A stretch of DNA of 54,030 bases from Saprospiraceae bacterium UBA7328 (GCA_002471345.1 DKPS01000012.1:1-54030), one strand, 5' to 3'. Positions 8,498 through 17,822 are shown, numbered from the stretch's first letter. Numbers and translations: made by a program. Notes: a model not told the origin generated them from the sequence alone.

Positions 8498-9586
8498 TTA
8501 ATTCTTTTTCTTTTTCACTTTTTTCTTTTTCACTTTTGTCTTTTTTACAGCCTTCTTCCCATTCTTCGACTTTACTTTGGTTGTTTTCGTTTTTTTCTTC
8601 CTTGCTACTTTTGTTTTTCCATTAGTTCCTACTGCCTGGCTTGTACTTCTATCCACAACAGCTTTCTTGTTCCCATCAGTGGCGACGGCTTTTCTTGAAG
8701 TTTTGTCTACAACAGTTTTACGATTCCCATCTTTAGCAATGACCTTTCTATTCGATTTAGTTACAATTGATTTATTATTGGTAGAGGACGTTTTTATCCC
8801 TTTTGTTGTTCTTACGGTTTTTCTTTTTGCTACGTAATTGGTTTTGTTCACTTTGTATCTATTTACTACCGTGACAGAGGTTGTTCTTCGAGGTGTATAG
8901 ATTCTGCGTGCTCTTGTAAGCCTTAGAGTTGGTGTAACTCTATATCCTATGCGCCATGTAGATACTCTTGGACCATAAAAGGCCCATGAAAGTGGCTTCC
9001 ATGGTCTCCACCATCCTGGATAGTAACCCCAAGAAAATGGAGAGACATACGCTCTATATGTGGGTCTGTACATGTATCTTACAGATGGCCAGAACCAGAC
9101 ATTTACAACTACTCTTGACACAGTATATTCAGCCGATGGACCTCCTTTTCCATCACTTGAGCCCACTTCACCAAAGGGCTCAATGATAACTTCCTCCCCA
9201 TAAATTTCTTCATCACCTATGATTTGAAGTGTGGCATTGTCTTGTCCTGTTTTTTCTATTGCGATCACAGCAATATCCTGGGCATCATTTTTACCAATTG
9301 GTACTTGTAAAGTTATGGCATGGGCATCTTCTTCAAGGTGATCAATAACGCGTATATAGTCAATATCACCATCTTCATTAAGGTCAAGATTGTTGACCTG
9401 ACCATCTTCTTTGTTTAAGAGTTCTTCAAAGTGTTCGGGAGATTCAGCTGTTTTAAAAAGTTCCAGAGCTCCTTCCAAACTGAAATTGTCGCCAGGCATT
9501 CCAGATTGTTTCTCTTGTGCTGTGGTGAATGAAACACTCAATAAAAGTGCAGCTAGAATGCTTGTTAAATGGTTAATCGGAGTCAT
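8498..9586 (-). CDS. Exported protein with low-complexity lysine-rich C-terminus
   Basis: A 362-residue protein with a signal peptide (SILAALLLSVSFTTAQ, cleavage near residue 24). Residues about 35-150 form an acidic domain with LDLNEDGDIDYIRV and repeated strand-like pieces. A Tyr/Trp-rich section follows (VNVWFWPSVRYMYRP, WGYYPGWWRPWKP). From about residue 235 the protein is Arg/Lys/Thr-rich, including about three copies of an 18-residue unit (R-K-x-V-x-x-x-D-G-N-x-K-x-V-V-D) and a final almost pure K/V/T tail ending KVKKKKVKKKKN. I infer a cell-envelope protein whose basic tail binds something anionic such as polysaccharide or DNA; no enzyme signature is seen. Confidence 0.7.
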   Translation of the reverse strand: MTPINHLTSILAALLLSVSFTTAQEKQSGMPGDNFSLEGALELFKTAESPEHFEELLNKEDGQVNNLDLNEDGDIDYIRVIDHLEEDAHAITLQVPIGKNDAQDIAVIAIEKTGQDNATLQIIGDEEIYGEEVIIEPFGEVGSSDGKGGPSAEYTVSRVVVNVWFWPSVRYMYRPTYRAYVSPFSWGYYPGWWRPWKPLSWAFYGPRVSTWRIGYRVTPTLRLTRARRIYTPRRTTSVTVVNRYKVNKTNYVAKRKTVRTTKGIKTSSTNNKSIVTKSNRKVIAKDGNRKTVVDKTSRKAVATDGNKKAVVDRSTSQAVGTNGKTKVARKKKTKTTKVKSKNGKKAVKKTKVKKKKVKKKKN

Positions 9587-9898
9587 AACTGATTGTTTTT
9601 TAGATGTTAAAAATGCCTTCTCAAGTAAGGGCTGACGTAATGTTAGATGTCTTCATAATGGAAAGGTTTAATGCTGGGGATGAAAAAATATGAAGTTTTC
9701 TTCGATTCAGGGCAAAATTATTTATCTGTATTTTTTAATTAATTCATTATCAATAGATTATAAATTATATATATTTGTAATATGTAATTAGTCTTATACT
9801 TTGAACATCCCCTCAAGTCCATTTAATAAGACAATTCAATTTCTAATTGAGAAGCTAAAACAGATTAATAAGGTTGCATAAGCCACCTTATAAGAAGT
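9587..9898. other. Divergent intergenic region (312 bp)
   Basis: This stretch separates the minus-strand basic-tail protein gene from the plus-strand HYR gene. It is AT-rich and carries one exact -7 match, TATATTTG at 9770-9777, pointing toward the HYR gene. I see no ORF, RNA gene or clear hairpin in it. Confidence 0.6.
9770..9777 (+). promoter_or_regulatory. -7 box TATATTTG upstream of the HYR gene
   Basis: TATATTTG matches TAnnTTTG exactly and lies 121 bp before the ATG of the HYR-repeat gene, giving a long leader if used. The -33 TTG is not evident. Confidence 0.35.
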
Positions 9899-12800
9899 AT
9901 GAATTGTATGAGTTTCAAAACTTCAGTTTTATTTAAAGTCATAATTGCCATTGGGCTTATTGTCCTCTTGGCCTTCGACTATACCGACTACGTTATTGAT
10001 AAGCCCAATACGAATGTTTTGAAGTTGGTTAAATCAGTAGATTTTTCAATCTCATCCGAATATTTTGACAAACAATCAAATTGGATATGTGATTGTGAAA
10101 AAAGGGTTCCAATTACAATAAATGGAGGGGCGACTTTGCTGACAGATTATCAGGTTAAATTACAAGTACCGAAGAGCCCTGAAATAAATTCCGCTTATTC
10201 AAATATTCAATTTACATCAAGTAATCAAACCTCTGTAATTGAGCATTGGACACAGACTTTTAATGCAACGAATGGAGTAGTTTGGGTTGAAATACCATCA
10301 ATTCCAACGACTGGTACAACTATATATATGTATTATGGAGGATGTGGATCTGCTGGGGATGCTAGTAACGTTTTTGAATACTTTAATGACTTTACCTCCA
10401 GTGCTGGTATAGTAGATGCTGGAAGTGGTGATTTCTCTACTGGGATGTATGCAGGACTATCCGTATTGAAAAAAGAAAATGAATGTGATCCTAATGGTGC
10501 AGAAATCGCTTTAAATTTCTCTCTAAATGATTATGTTTTAGTCTCTAAGGAAGTCCGACCAAATGATGGGAATTCTAATGCTGGCTGTTCATTGAATAGA
10601 TATGGCGTAGAAAATAGTAGTTATAATGGATATGGGATTAACAGAAATGGACATACAGGGAGTAATTTCGCGATTGAAAGAAGAAGTAATGCTAGAGGAG
10701 GAAATAGCTCGAGTGTAAATTTAAATCCGATTATACCCAGAGATACATTTGTAATAACAGAACTCAGACGATGTACTGCTAATAATGAAAATGAAGGAGA
10801 GCTTTTTAATAATCAAGGAGAATCTCTAGCACAAGTAACTAGTAGTATTACCAGTCGTAATTATTCAGGTTTTGATAGGATCATGGTTCGTGGAGGCTAT
10901 GATTTTTATGTGGATTATGTTGTTCTAGCCAAATATAGTTGCAACCCTCCTACCTATTCTTTTGGCTCCTCAGAAGTCGATGGGCCAGAGGCTATATGTC
11001 AAGATGTTTCAGTTTCATTGGATGCAAGAGGATCTATCACAGTTGACCCTAATTCAGTTGACAACAACTCATCTGACAATTGTGACAACGACCTTTCACT
11101 TTCTCTGTCAAAACCTTCATTTGATTGCAGTGAGGTAGGCATGACAATAGTTACATTGACGGTAACTGATGACGAAGGCAACACCGATCAATGCACAAGT
11201 ACAATTACTATTTCAGATAATACTTCTCCAACCATTTCTTGTCCATCAGATACAACTTATTATGTGTCATCAGGATCATGCACTGTCAGTGGAGTAAGTA
11301 TCGGTAGTGCAACCACCTCAGATAATTGTGGAATTAGTAGTGTGGATAATGATGGTTTAGCCACATACCCATTGGAAGAGACCACCGTTTTTTGGACAGT
11401 AGAAGATAACTCAGGAAATACTGCTACCTGCACACAAGTAATAGAAGTAGTAGATAATATTGATCCTATCATAAGTTGTCCATCAGATACAACCTACAAT
11501 GTATCATCAGGATCATGCACAGTAAGTGGAGTAAGTATTGGTAGTGCAATCACCTCAGATAATTGTGGAATTAGTAGTGTGGACAATGATGGTTTAGGCA
11601 CCTATCCATTGGAAGAGACCACAGTATTGTGGACAGTAGAAGATAACTCAGGAAATACCGCTACCTGCAGTCAAAAGATCACTGTATTAGATAAGATCCA
11701 ACCAGCTCTGGTCTGTGCAGATACCTTAAAAGTTAATGTAGATGGAGGCTTGTGTACAGCAAGTAGCTTAACATTAGCAATCCCAACCATCACAGACAAT
11801 TGCACATTAGTAGATACAAGTAACAATGAATCAGCGATATACCCACTTGGCATTACAGAAGTCACCTGGACAGCAGAGGACAACTCTGGCAATACAAATA
11901 CTTGTATTCAGGTAGTAGAAGTAAAAGATAACATAGCTCCGAGCATTACTTGTCCAACAGACACCACTTATTATGTGTCATCAGTAGAGTGTACAGTAAG
12001 TGGAGTAGATATAGGAAATGCTCTGACCTCAGATAATTGTGGAGTAGATACAGTATATAATGATGGATTAACAGTTTACCCATTAGGAGAAACAACGGTA
12101 ACTTGGACAGTAGAAGATGAGAATGGATTAAGCAATAACTGCAACCAAAAGATCACTTTATTAGATACCATCCAGCCAGTTCTGGTCTGTGCAGACACCT
12201 TAAAAGTAAATGTACATGGAGGCTTGTGTACAGCTAGTGGATTTACATTAGCCACACCAACCATCACAGACAATTGCATTGTTGTAGATACAAGTAATAA
12301 TGAATTAGCTTCATATCCATTAGGAATTACAGAAGTAACTTGGGCTGCAGCAGACAACTCAGGAAACACCAATACATGCATTCAAATAGTAGAAGTAACA
12401 GATAACATAGTTCCGAGCATTACTTGTCCATCAGACACCACTTATTATGTGACATCAGTAGAGTGTACAGTAAGTGGAGTAGATATAGGAAATGCTCTGA
12501 CCTCAGATAATTGTGGAGTAGATACGGTATACAATGATGGACTGACAATATACCCACTAGGAGAAACCACAGTTCTGTGGACGTTAGAAGATGACAATGA
12601 ATTAAGCAATAACTGCAGTCAAAAGATCACAGTATTAGATACCATCCAACCAGTTCTAGTATGTGCAGATACCTTAAAAGTAAATGTAGATGGAGGCTTG
12701 TGTACAGCAAGTGGATTGATCTTAAGCATCCCAACCATCACAGACAATTGCACATTAGTAGATACAAGTAATAATGAATCAGCGATATACCCACTTGGCA

Positions 12801-14065
12801 TCACAGAAGTCACCTGGACAGCAGAAGACAACTCAGGCAATACCAACACTTGTATTCAAGTAGTAGAAGTAACAGATAACATAGCTCCGAGTATTACCTG
12901 TCCATCAGACACCACTTATTATGTGACATCAGGAGAGTGTGCAGTAAGTGGAGTAGATATAGGAAATTCTCTGACCTCAGATAATTGTGGAGTAGATACA
13001 GTTTACAATGATGGATTAACAGTTTATCCATTAGGAGAGGCCACAGTAATGTGGACAGTAGAAGATGACAATGGCTTGAGTAATAACTGTAGCCAAAAGA
13101 TAACAGTAATTGATACGATCCAACCAGTTCTGGTATGTGCTGATACTTTAAAAGTGAATGTAGATGTAGGCTTGTGTGCAGCAAGTGGATTGACTCTAAC
13201 CATCCCAACCATCACAGACAATTGCACATTAGTCGATACCAGCAACAATGCACCATCAACCTATCCACTTGGAATTACAGAAGTCACCTGGACAGCAGAA
13301 GACAACTCAGGCAATTCCAACACTTGTATTCAAGTAGTAGAAGTAACAGATAACATAGCTCCGAGCATTACCTGCCCATCAGACACCACTTATTATGTGT
13401 CATCAGTATCCTGTTCAATTAGTGGAGTAGATATAGGAAATGCTCTGACCTCAGATAATTGTGGAGTTGACACAGTATACAATGATGGATTAACAGTTTA
13501 TCCATTAGGAGAGATCACAGTAATGTGGACAGTAGAAGATGACAATGGATTAAGCAATAACTGCAACCAAAAGATTACAGTATTAGATACAATCCAACCT
13601 GTTCTTGTATGTGCAGACACTTTAAAAGTAAATGTAGATGTAGGCTTGTGTACAGGAAGTGGCTTAACATTAGCAATACCAACCATCACAGACAATTGCA
13701 CCTTAGTTGATAAAAGTAACAATGCGCTATCAACATATCCACTAGGAATCACAGAAGTATCCTGGACAGCAGAAGACAACTCAGGCAATACCAATACTTG
13801 TATTCAAGTAGTAGAAGTAACAGACAACATAGCTCCAAGTATCACATGTCCATCAGACACTACTTATTATGTGACATCAGGAGAGTGTGCAGTAAGTGGA
13901 GTAGATATAGAAAATTCTCTGACCTCAGATAATTGTGGAGCAGATACAGTTTACAATGATGGATTAACAGTTTACCCATTAGGAGAAACAACGGTAACTT
14001 GGACGGTAGAAGATGACAATGGATTAAGTAATAACTGCAGCCAAAAGATGCATATCATGGTCTGA
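9899..14065 (+). CDS. Large HYR-repeat surface protein with DUF2341 domain, 3' end broken
   Basis: The protein has 1388 residues. A hydrophobic segment (LFKVIIAIGLIVLLAF) is followed by a DUF2341-type domain (about residues 60-160, starting CDCEKRVPITI) and a concanavalin/laminin-like sandwich to about 355. About thirteen HYR (immunoglobulin-like hyalin) repeats follow. From about 11,950 they alternate as two types, APSITCPSDTTYYV and QPVLVCADTLKVNV, forming a 158-residue super-repeat. HYR arrays act as adhesive stalks on secreted proteins. The array stops mid-repeat: after SNNCSQK the frame reads MHIMV and stops, while another frame carries sensor-kinase sequence. No C-terminal sorting domain (T9SS or CHU_C type) is present, so the real C-terminus is missing through rearrangement or misassembly. 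Confidence 0.85.
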   Translation: MNCMSFKTSVLFKVIIAIGLIVLLAFDYTDYVIDKPNTNVLKLVKSVDFSISSEYFDKQSNWICDCEKRVPITINGGATLLTDYQVKLQVPKSPEINSAYSNIQFTSSNQTSVIEHWTQTFNATNGVVWVEIPSIPTTGTTIYMYYGGCGSAGDASNVFEYFNDFTSSAGIVDAGSGDFSTGMYAGLSVLKKENECDPNGAEIALNFSLNDYVLVSKEVRPNDGNSNAGCSLNRYGVENSSYNGYGINRNGHTGSNFAIERRSNARGGNSSSVNLNPIIPRDTFVITELRRCTANNENEGELFNNQGESLAQVTSSITSRNYSGFDRIMVRGGYDFYVDYVVLAKYSCNPPTYSFGSSEVDGPEAICQDVSVSLDARGSITVDPNSVDNNSSDNCDNDLSLSLSKPSFDCSEVGMTIVTLTVTDDEGNTDQCTSTITISDNTSPTISCPSDTTYYVSSGSCTVSGVSIGSATTSDNCGISSVDNDGLATYPLEETTVFWTVEDNSGNTATCTQVIEVVDNIDPIISCPSDTTYNVSSGSCTVSGVSIGSAITSDNCGISSVDNDGLGTYPLEETTVLWTVEDNSGNTATCSQKITVLDKIQPALVCADTLKVNVDGGLCTASSLTLAIPTITDNCTLVDTSNNESAIYPLGITEVTWTAEDNSGNTNTCIQVVEVKDNIAPSITCPTDTTYYVSSVECTVSGVDIGNALTSDNCGVDTVYNDGLTVYPLGETTVTWTVEDENGLSNNCNQKITLLDTIQPVLVCADTLKVNVHGGLCTASGFTLATPTITDNCIVVDTSNNELASYPLGITEVTWAAADNSGNTNTCIQIVEVTDNIVPSITCPSDTTYYVTSVECTVSGVDIGNALTSDNCGVDTVYNDGLTIYPLGETTVLWTLEDDNELSNNCSQKITVLDTIQPVLVCADTLKVNVDGGLCTASGLILSIPTITDNCTLVDTSNNESAIYPLGITEVTWTAEDNSGNTNTCIQVVEVTDNIAPSITCPSDTTYYVTSGECAVSGVDIGNSLTSDNCGVDTVYNDGLTVYPLGEATVMWTVEDDNGLSNNCSQKITVIDTIQPVLVCADTLKVNVDVGLCAASGLTLTIPTITDNCTLVDTSNNAPSTYPLGITEVTWTAEDNSGNSNTCIQVVEVTDNIAPSITCPSDTTYYVSSVSCSISGVDIGNALTSDNCGVDTVYNDGLTVYPLGEITVMWTVEDDNGLSNNCNQKITVLDTIQPVLVCADTLKVNVDVGLCTGSGLTLAIPTITDNCTLVDKSNNALSTYPLGITEVSWTAEDNSGNTNTCIQVVEVTDNIAPSITCPSDTTYYVTSGECAVSGVDIENSLTSDNCGADTVYNDGLTVYPLGETTVTWTVEDDNGLSNNCSQKMHIMV
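11951..14046 (+). repeat. 474-bp tandem coding repeat array
   Basis: Equivalent bases of the CP[ST]DTT motif fall at 11951, 12425, 12899, 13373 and 13847, exactly 474 bp (158 codons) apart each time. Each unit encodes one A-type and one B-type HYR domain with high base identity. The last copy ends after only 200 bp, at the junction with kinase sequence. Confidence 0.92.
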
Positions 14066-14517
14066 GAGCAAGGGATACTAAATTTAATGCTGAGATGATA
14101 ACGAACTATGACAAAACCATGACTTTGATTAAGGTGATTCCACAGGATATAGGGAGAGTGTTTTTAAATCTCATAACTAATGCTTTTCATGCTGTAATGA
14201 ATAAAAAGGAGCAAAGTGAAAACAATGAATTTAAACCTGCCGTTACGGTTTCTACAATAAGTCACTCTGGAACTAGGAATGATAAAAATAGGTTCATTGA
14301 AATTATAGTAGAGGATAATGGCTATGTAATTAATGATGAAATTCGAGACAAAATATTCGAACCATTTTTCACTACTAAACCAACAGGGCAAGGTACTGGA
14401 TTAGGGCTGTCCTTGAGTTATGATATTGTGAAAGCACATGGAGGAGAATTGAATGTGGAATCGAAAAATGGAAACGGAACGAAATTTATTGTTAAATTAC
14501 CTGTAGGAGAAAAATAA
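14047..14517 (+). pseudogene. Truncated sensor histidine kinase (ATPase half only)
   Basis: From 14047 this frame reads DAYHGLRARDTKFNAEM without a start codon, then continues into the C-terminal ATPase domain of a Bacteroidota-type hybrid sensor kinase. It has the N-box NLITNAFHAV and the F/G2 region KIFEPFFTTKPTGQGTGLGLSLSYDI, ending KFIVKLPVGEK. The dimerisation/phosphoacceptor helix and any sensor domain are absent. An ATG at 14095 could start a 140-residue product, but it would lie inside the ATPase fold. The G1 box reads E-D-N-G-Y-V-I where E/D-N-G-x-G-I is usual. Two response regulators follow directly, which fits a real kinase operon whose front part has been lost at the junction. Confidence 0.8.
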
Positions 14518-14544
14518 TCTTAATTACCAATTAATAAAGAACCA

Positions 14545-14919
14545 ATGAAAATACTAATAGTAGATGACGAGGAGGACGTGCAAATGCTCTTCAAACAACG
14601 ATTCCGAAAAGAGATAAGGAATGGAGAGATGAGGTTGGAATTTGCCTTGTCAGGCCAAGAAGCTATTGATACTTTGAATAATATGGAGATAAAAGCTGAT
14701 TTGATTCTTTCAGATATCAATATGCCTGGAATGAGTGGTCTTGAGCTTTTAGAATACTTGAAAAAGAAATATGTTGTCCCCCCTCCAGTAGTCATGATGA
14801 TATCAGCTTATGGAGATCAGAGTAACATGAATACTGCTGAATCTCTAGGGGCGGATGAATTCTTTACTAAACCTTTAGACTTCAATCAATTAAAAGAAAA
14901 ACTTAAAACCTTGAATTAG
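14545..14919 (+). CDS. Single-domain response regulator (CheY-like)
   Basis: A 124-residue stand-alone receiver. The acidic pocket is VDDEED near the N-terminus, the phosphoacceptor Asp57 lies in LILSDINMPG, the switch residues are in MISAYG, and the conserved Lys is in FFTKPLD. There is no output domain, so it must act by protein contact, most likely with the regulator encoded one base downstream or with the truncated kinase upstream. The next gene's ATG follows the TAG stop after a single base, indicating a tight operon. Confidence 0.93.
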   Translation: MKILIVDDEEDVQMLFKQRFRKEIRNGEMRLEFALSGQEAIDTLNNMEIKADLILSDINMPGMSGLELLEYLKKKYVVPPPVVMMISAYGDQSNMNTAESLGADEFFTKPLDFNQLKEKLKTLN

Positions 14920-14920
14920 G

Positions 14921-15961
14921 ATGGCGCGCATCTTAGTAGTAGATGATGAAAAAGATCTACAAGATCTTATTAGACAAAAGTTTAGAAAAAAAATTAGAGC
15001 TGAAGAATACAGCTTTCTTTTTGCTTTAAATGGACGGGAAGCTCTTGAGGCCATAGATGCTAATCATGACATTGATATCGTCTTGAGCGACATCAATATG
15101 CCAGAAATGGATGGTTTAACCTTGCTATCTAATCTCAAAGAAAGAAATGAACTTCTAAAAACGGTAATTGTATCAGCATATGGTGATATGAAAAACCTGA
15201 GAGTGGCTATGAATAGGGGAGCTTTCGATTTCGTAACAAAACCAATTGACTTTGAAGACCTCGAATTGACAATTCAAAAAACTTTGAATCATGTCGACTC
15301 ACTTAGAAGGACAATTGCTGCAATGAAGGAGAATAATATTATGAAACTGTACGTAGATGATACAGTTCTTAATTTTATGTCGGGCAAAGAATTTGAAAGT
15401 GCTATTACAGGAAATGAATTGATCAATGCCTCTGTTTCATTTATAGATATCTGCAAATTCACTTCTATAAGTGAACAGATTAAACCTGATGAACTCGTCA
15501 ATCTCTTGAATACCTATTTCGAAGTTATTGTCAAAGAGATTTTAGATCATGATGGATATGTAGATAAATTTATTGGAGACGCTGTAATGGCTGTGTTTAG
15601 AGGTGAAGGTCATGAAGTCAATGCAGCCAAGTGCGCATTAGCGATCAGAAACGATATAGAGAAAATGGAAGCAAACCCATTAGGACTCAACTATTCCCCT
15701 CAAGTGAGTATTGGAATAAATTGTGGAGAAATGGTATCAGGAAATATAGGGTCTACTTCACTTAAAAGACTAGACTATACCGTTCTTGGAGATGTGGTTA
15801 ATACTTCGCAAAGGTTGCAATCAGCTGCGGAGGATGGTCAAATATTGGTGAATGAACTGATGAATGAGATAATAAAATCTGTTTTGAATACTAATAACAT
15901 AGGGAATAAACCCTTGAAAAATAAAGCCAACCCTGTAGAGCTTTTTGAAGTTTTGGATTGA
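14921..15961 (+). CDS. Response regulator with class III adenylate/guanylate cyclase output
   Basis: The protein has 346 residues. The receiver (1-125) has phosphoacceptor Asp57 in LSDINMPEMDG and Lys in FVTKPID. A short helical linker leads to a class III nucleotide cyclase domain (about 165-345). The two metal-binding aspartates are Asp176 (SFIDICKFT) and Asp220 (DKFIGDAVMAVF). The Lys in VDKFIGD and the Thr in LDYTVLGD match substrate-specifying residues of bacterial (class IIIb-type) adenylate cyclases, so cAMP is the likelier product. VVNTSQRLQ contains the transition-state N/R pair. Phosphorylation of the receiver probably controls cyclase activity. It is downstream of the truncated kinase and CheY-like gene in one operon. 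Confidence 0.93.
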   Translation: MARILVVDDEKDLQDLIRQKFRKKIRAEEYSFLFALNGREALEAIDANHDIDIVLSDINMPEMDGLTLLSNLKERNELLKTVIVSAYGDMKNLRVAMNRGAFDFVTKPIDFEDLELTIQKTLNHVDSLRRTIAAMKENNIMKLYVDDTVLNFMSGKEFESAITGNELINASVSFIDICKFTSISEQIKPDELVNLLNTYFEVIVKEILDHDGYVDKFIGDAVMAVFRGEGHEVNAAKCALAIRNDIEKMEANPLGLNYSPQVSIGINCGEMVSGNIGSTSLKRLDYTVLGDVVNTSQRLQSAAEDGQILVNELMNEIIKSVLNTNNIGNKPLKNKANPVELFEVLD

Positions 15962-16090
15962 GAATTAGAATAGTTGAAGTGATTTTATATGTTAACTTCT
16001 CATTGAACCTGCATTTGAATTTTGATTAGTCAAACATCCTATCTTTTGAGATTACGATCGGACGCATTGTCAGAGGTTTTGTAATCTTAA

Positions 16091-16687
16091 TTAAGACTCT
16101 GTGAACCATAATATACACATGAATACAAAGATGTAGACGACGTCAGAATGTGTAAAAAGATAATTTCTTACAAAGTTCGAAGCTTTCGCTAAATGAGCTT
16201 TAACGGTATTGGGAGAGATATCTAACTCCTTAGCTATTTGATCATTCGTCATATGATTTTGATAACGCATTTGAAAAACTTGTTTTCTTTTTGGAGGCAT
16301 CGTATTTATGACTTTCCCAATCACCTCTAAGCTCTCTTTAAAATGTATTTCTTCTTCTATTGCATTAGAAAGACTTTCTTTATAATGACTTAGATATAAA
16401 TCTCTTAGCTCTCTAGATCGGGCCGTTTTGCGTAGATGATCAATACAATAGTCTCTTGCTATTTTATAAAGCAGTCCATTTGCAGAAAATCCCTTTTCTA
16501 ATCGGTCCCTCCTTTCCCAGAATTTCACAAATACGTCGGCAGTGATTTCATCAACTACTTCTTTCTGTCTTATATATTTGAAACAATAATGGTAGACCTT
16601 GTCATGATATTCATCATAGATCCAACGGAAACTATTCATGTCTCCATTTTTCACTTTTAGTAAATGAAAAGCCTCCTTATGTTTCAT
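16091..16687 (-). CDS. ECF RNA polymerase sigma factor (SusCD-linked type)
   Basis: A 198-residue ECF sigma factor. Region 2 covers about residues 15-85 (FRWIYDEYHDKVYHYCFKY; DEITADVFVKFWERR) and region 4 about 125-175 (MPPKRKQVFQMRYQNHMTN, then the helix-turn-helix DQIAKELDISPNTVKAHL). The C-terminus adds a hydrophobic tail (VVYIFVFMCILWF), a feature I associate with some sigma factors of Bacteroidota SusCD loci. It is divergent from the FecR anti-sigma gene, and the SusC downstream has an STN signalling domain. The expected loop is outer-membrane substrate sensing by SusC, then FecR, then sigma release and expression of the locus. Confidence 0.92.
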   Translation of the reverse strand: MKHKEAFHLLKVKNGDMNSFRWIYDEYHDKVYHYCFKYIRQKEVVDEITADVFVKFWERRDRLEKGFSANGLLYKIARDYCIDHLRKTARSRELRDLYLSHYKESLSNAIEEEIHFKESLEVIGKVINTMPPKRKQVFQMRYQNHMTNDQIAKELDISPNTVKAHLAKASNFVRNYLFTHSDVVYIFVFMCILWFTES

Positions 16688-16731
16688 TGGATAAAGCTTT
16701 TGGTCTTTACAATGGTAGATATTTATTTGCT

Positions 16732-16742
16732 AAAAAGCATTC
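16732..16742 (+). promoter_or_regulatory. Shared 11-mer, possible motif of the sigma/FecR/SusC locus
   Basis: AAAAAGCATTC occurs here in the sigma-fecR divergent region and again at 17825-17835 before susC; an inverted core AATGCTTT lies at 16779-16786. It could be part of an ECF-dependent promoter or a chance AT-rich match. Confidence 0.2.
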
Positions 16743-16838
16743 TTTTTAAAAAAAAATGACCTTAGAGTAATCCTTTTCAATGCTTTATTCGGAACACTTA
16801 CTATAACACACTCTTAAAACGAAGAGACTTGCTATAAT

Positions 16839-17822
16839 ATGGATACACAGAAAAGATTATTAGAAAAGCTTTTCAGAAGCGAGTGCACTGAAACTGAGCT
16901 CATTATTCTTTTGAATCTCTTCAAGGATGAAAAAGGCAAACATTATGATGATGTAATGCAAAGACTTTGGGAGGAAATACAACAATGCCCTTCTTTACAA
17001 AGCAAACATTCAGAACTGATATATGATAAGACTATTTCTAAGATAAGGCAGAACTCAACAAATGTAAAAACGATAAAAACTGCTATCATTTCTAGAAGAG
17101 GAAAATTTTTGAAAAGACTTTCCGCGGCAGCGGCAATTTTAATAATAGGTGGGTATGCTTGGAATTGGCAATCTGAAGATCAGCTGGTTCTAATTTCGAC
17201 AGCATATGCAGAAACGAAAACAGTACAATTGCCTGATGGATCAACTGTAGAATTAAATGCAGGCTCTGAGCTTAGTTATCAAGAAAGCTGGTGTAATACA
17301 TGTGATCGTCAAGTATATCTGAAAGGTGAAGCTTTTTTTGAAGTAGAGAAAAAGCAAACAACAGGTCAAAAATTTCAAGTGGTTACTTCTGATCTTGCCG
17401 TAGAAGTCCTTGGTACATCCTTCAATGTAAATACTCTACATGATCAAACTCAAGTAATTCTTGAAGAAGGTAAGGTTAAGCTTGATCTGAAAGAAGAAAA
17501 AGAAACATTGTTAATGGAGCCAGGTGATATCGTCACTTATTCTTTTCAAACGAAAAAAAGAGAAAAACAATACTTTAAAAAGGATGGGTCCATTGTATGG
17601 AGAGATGGATTTACAAGTATGCAAAATATTTCTCTGATTCATATCCTACAGAAAGTAGAAGACATCTATGGCCAAAAGTTCGATGTCGTCAATGATGACA
17701 ATCTAAGTCGAAAGTTTACTGTAGGAATTCCAGTTGACAACATTGAGACCACTATAGCAGTACTCAAAGAAGTAACCAAACTTGAAATCACGAAACATGA
17801 AAATATCTATAGGGTAGAATAA
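16839..17822 (+). CDS. FecR-family anti-sigma factor
   Basis: A 327-residue inner-membrane regulator. The N-terminal cytoplasmic part (1-85) would bind the sigma factor. A single membrane span lies around 92-107 (SAAAAILIIGGYAW). The periplasmic FecR domain starts near KTVQLPDGSTVELNAGSELSY and contains YLKGEAFFEVEK and the GTSFNVN segment. A C-terminal DUF4974-type domain (about 255-327; IVWRDGFTSMQNISLIHIL) contacts the STN domain of the receptor in this family. It lies between the divergent ECF sigma gene and susC, 46 bp upstream of the latter, as expected for a transmembrane signalling unit. Confidence 0.93.
   Translation: MDTQKRLLEKLFRSECTETELIILLNLFKDEKGKHYDDVMQRLWEEIQQCPSLQSKHSELIYDKTISKIRQNSTNVKTIKTAIISRRGKFLKRLSAAAAILIIGGYAWNWQSEDQLVLISTAYAETKTVQLPDGSTVELNAGSELSYQESWCNTCDRQVYLKGEAFFEVEKKQTTGQKFQVVTSDLAVEVLGTSFNVNTLHDQTQVILEEGKVKLDLKEEKETLLMEPGDIVTYSFQTKKREKQYFKKDGSIVWRDGFTSMQNISLIHILQKVEDIYGQKFDVVNDDNLSRKFTVGIPVDNIETTIAVLKEVTKLEITKHENIYRVE

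Noticed and set aside
10999..13794. Many minus-strand frames of 60-100 residues inside the HYR gene
   Set aside because: They are repetitive shadows of the 474-bp repeat in the opposite strand and match no protein pattern.
11951..14046. Regular repeats considered as a CRISPR array
   Set aside because: The repeats are coding, 474 bp long and lack short palindromic repeat/spacer structure; they are HYR domains.
16049..16087. Inverted repeat AGATTAC ... GTAATCT between convergent genes
   Set aside because: The stem is only 7 bp with a 25-base loop, too weak to call.
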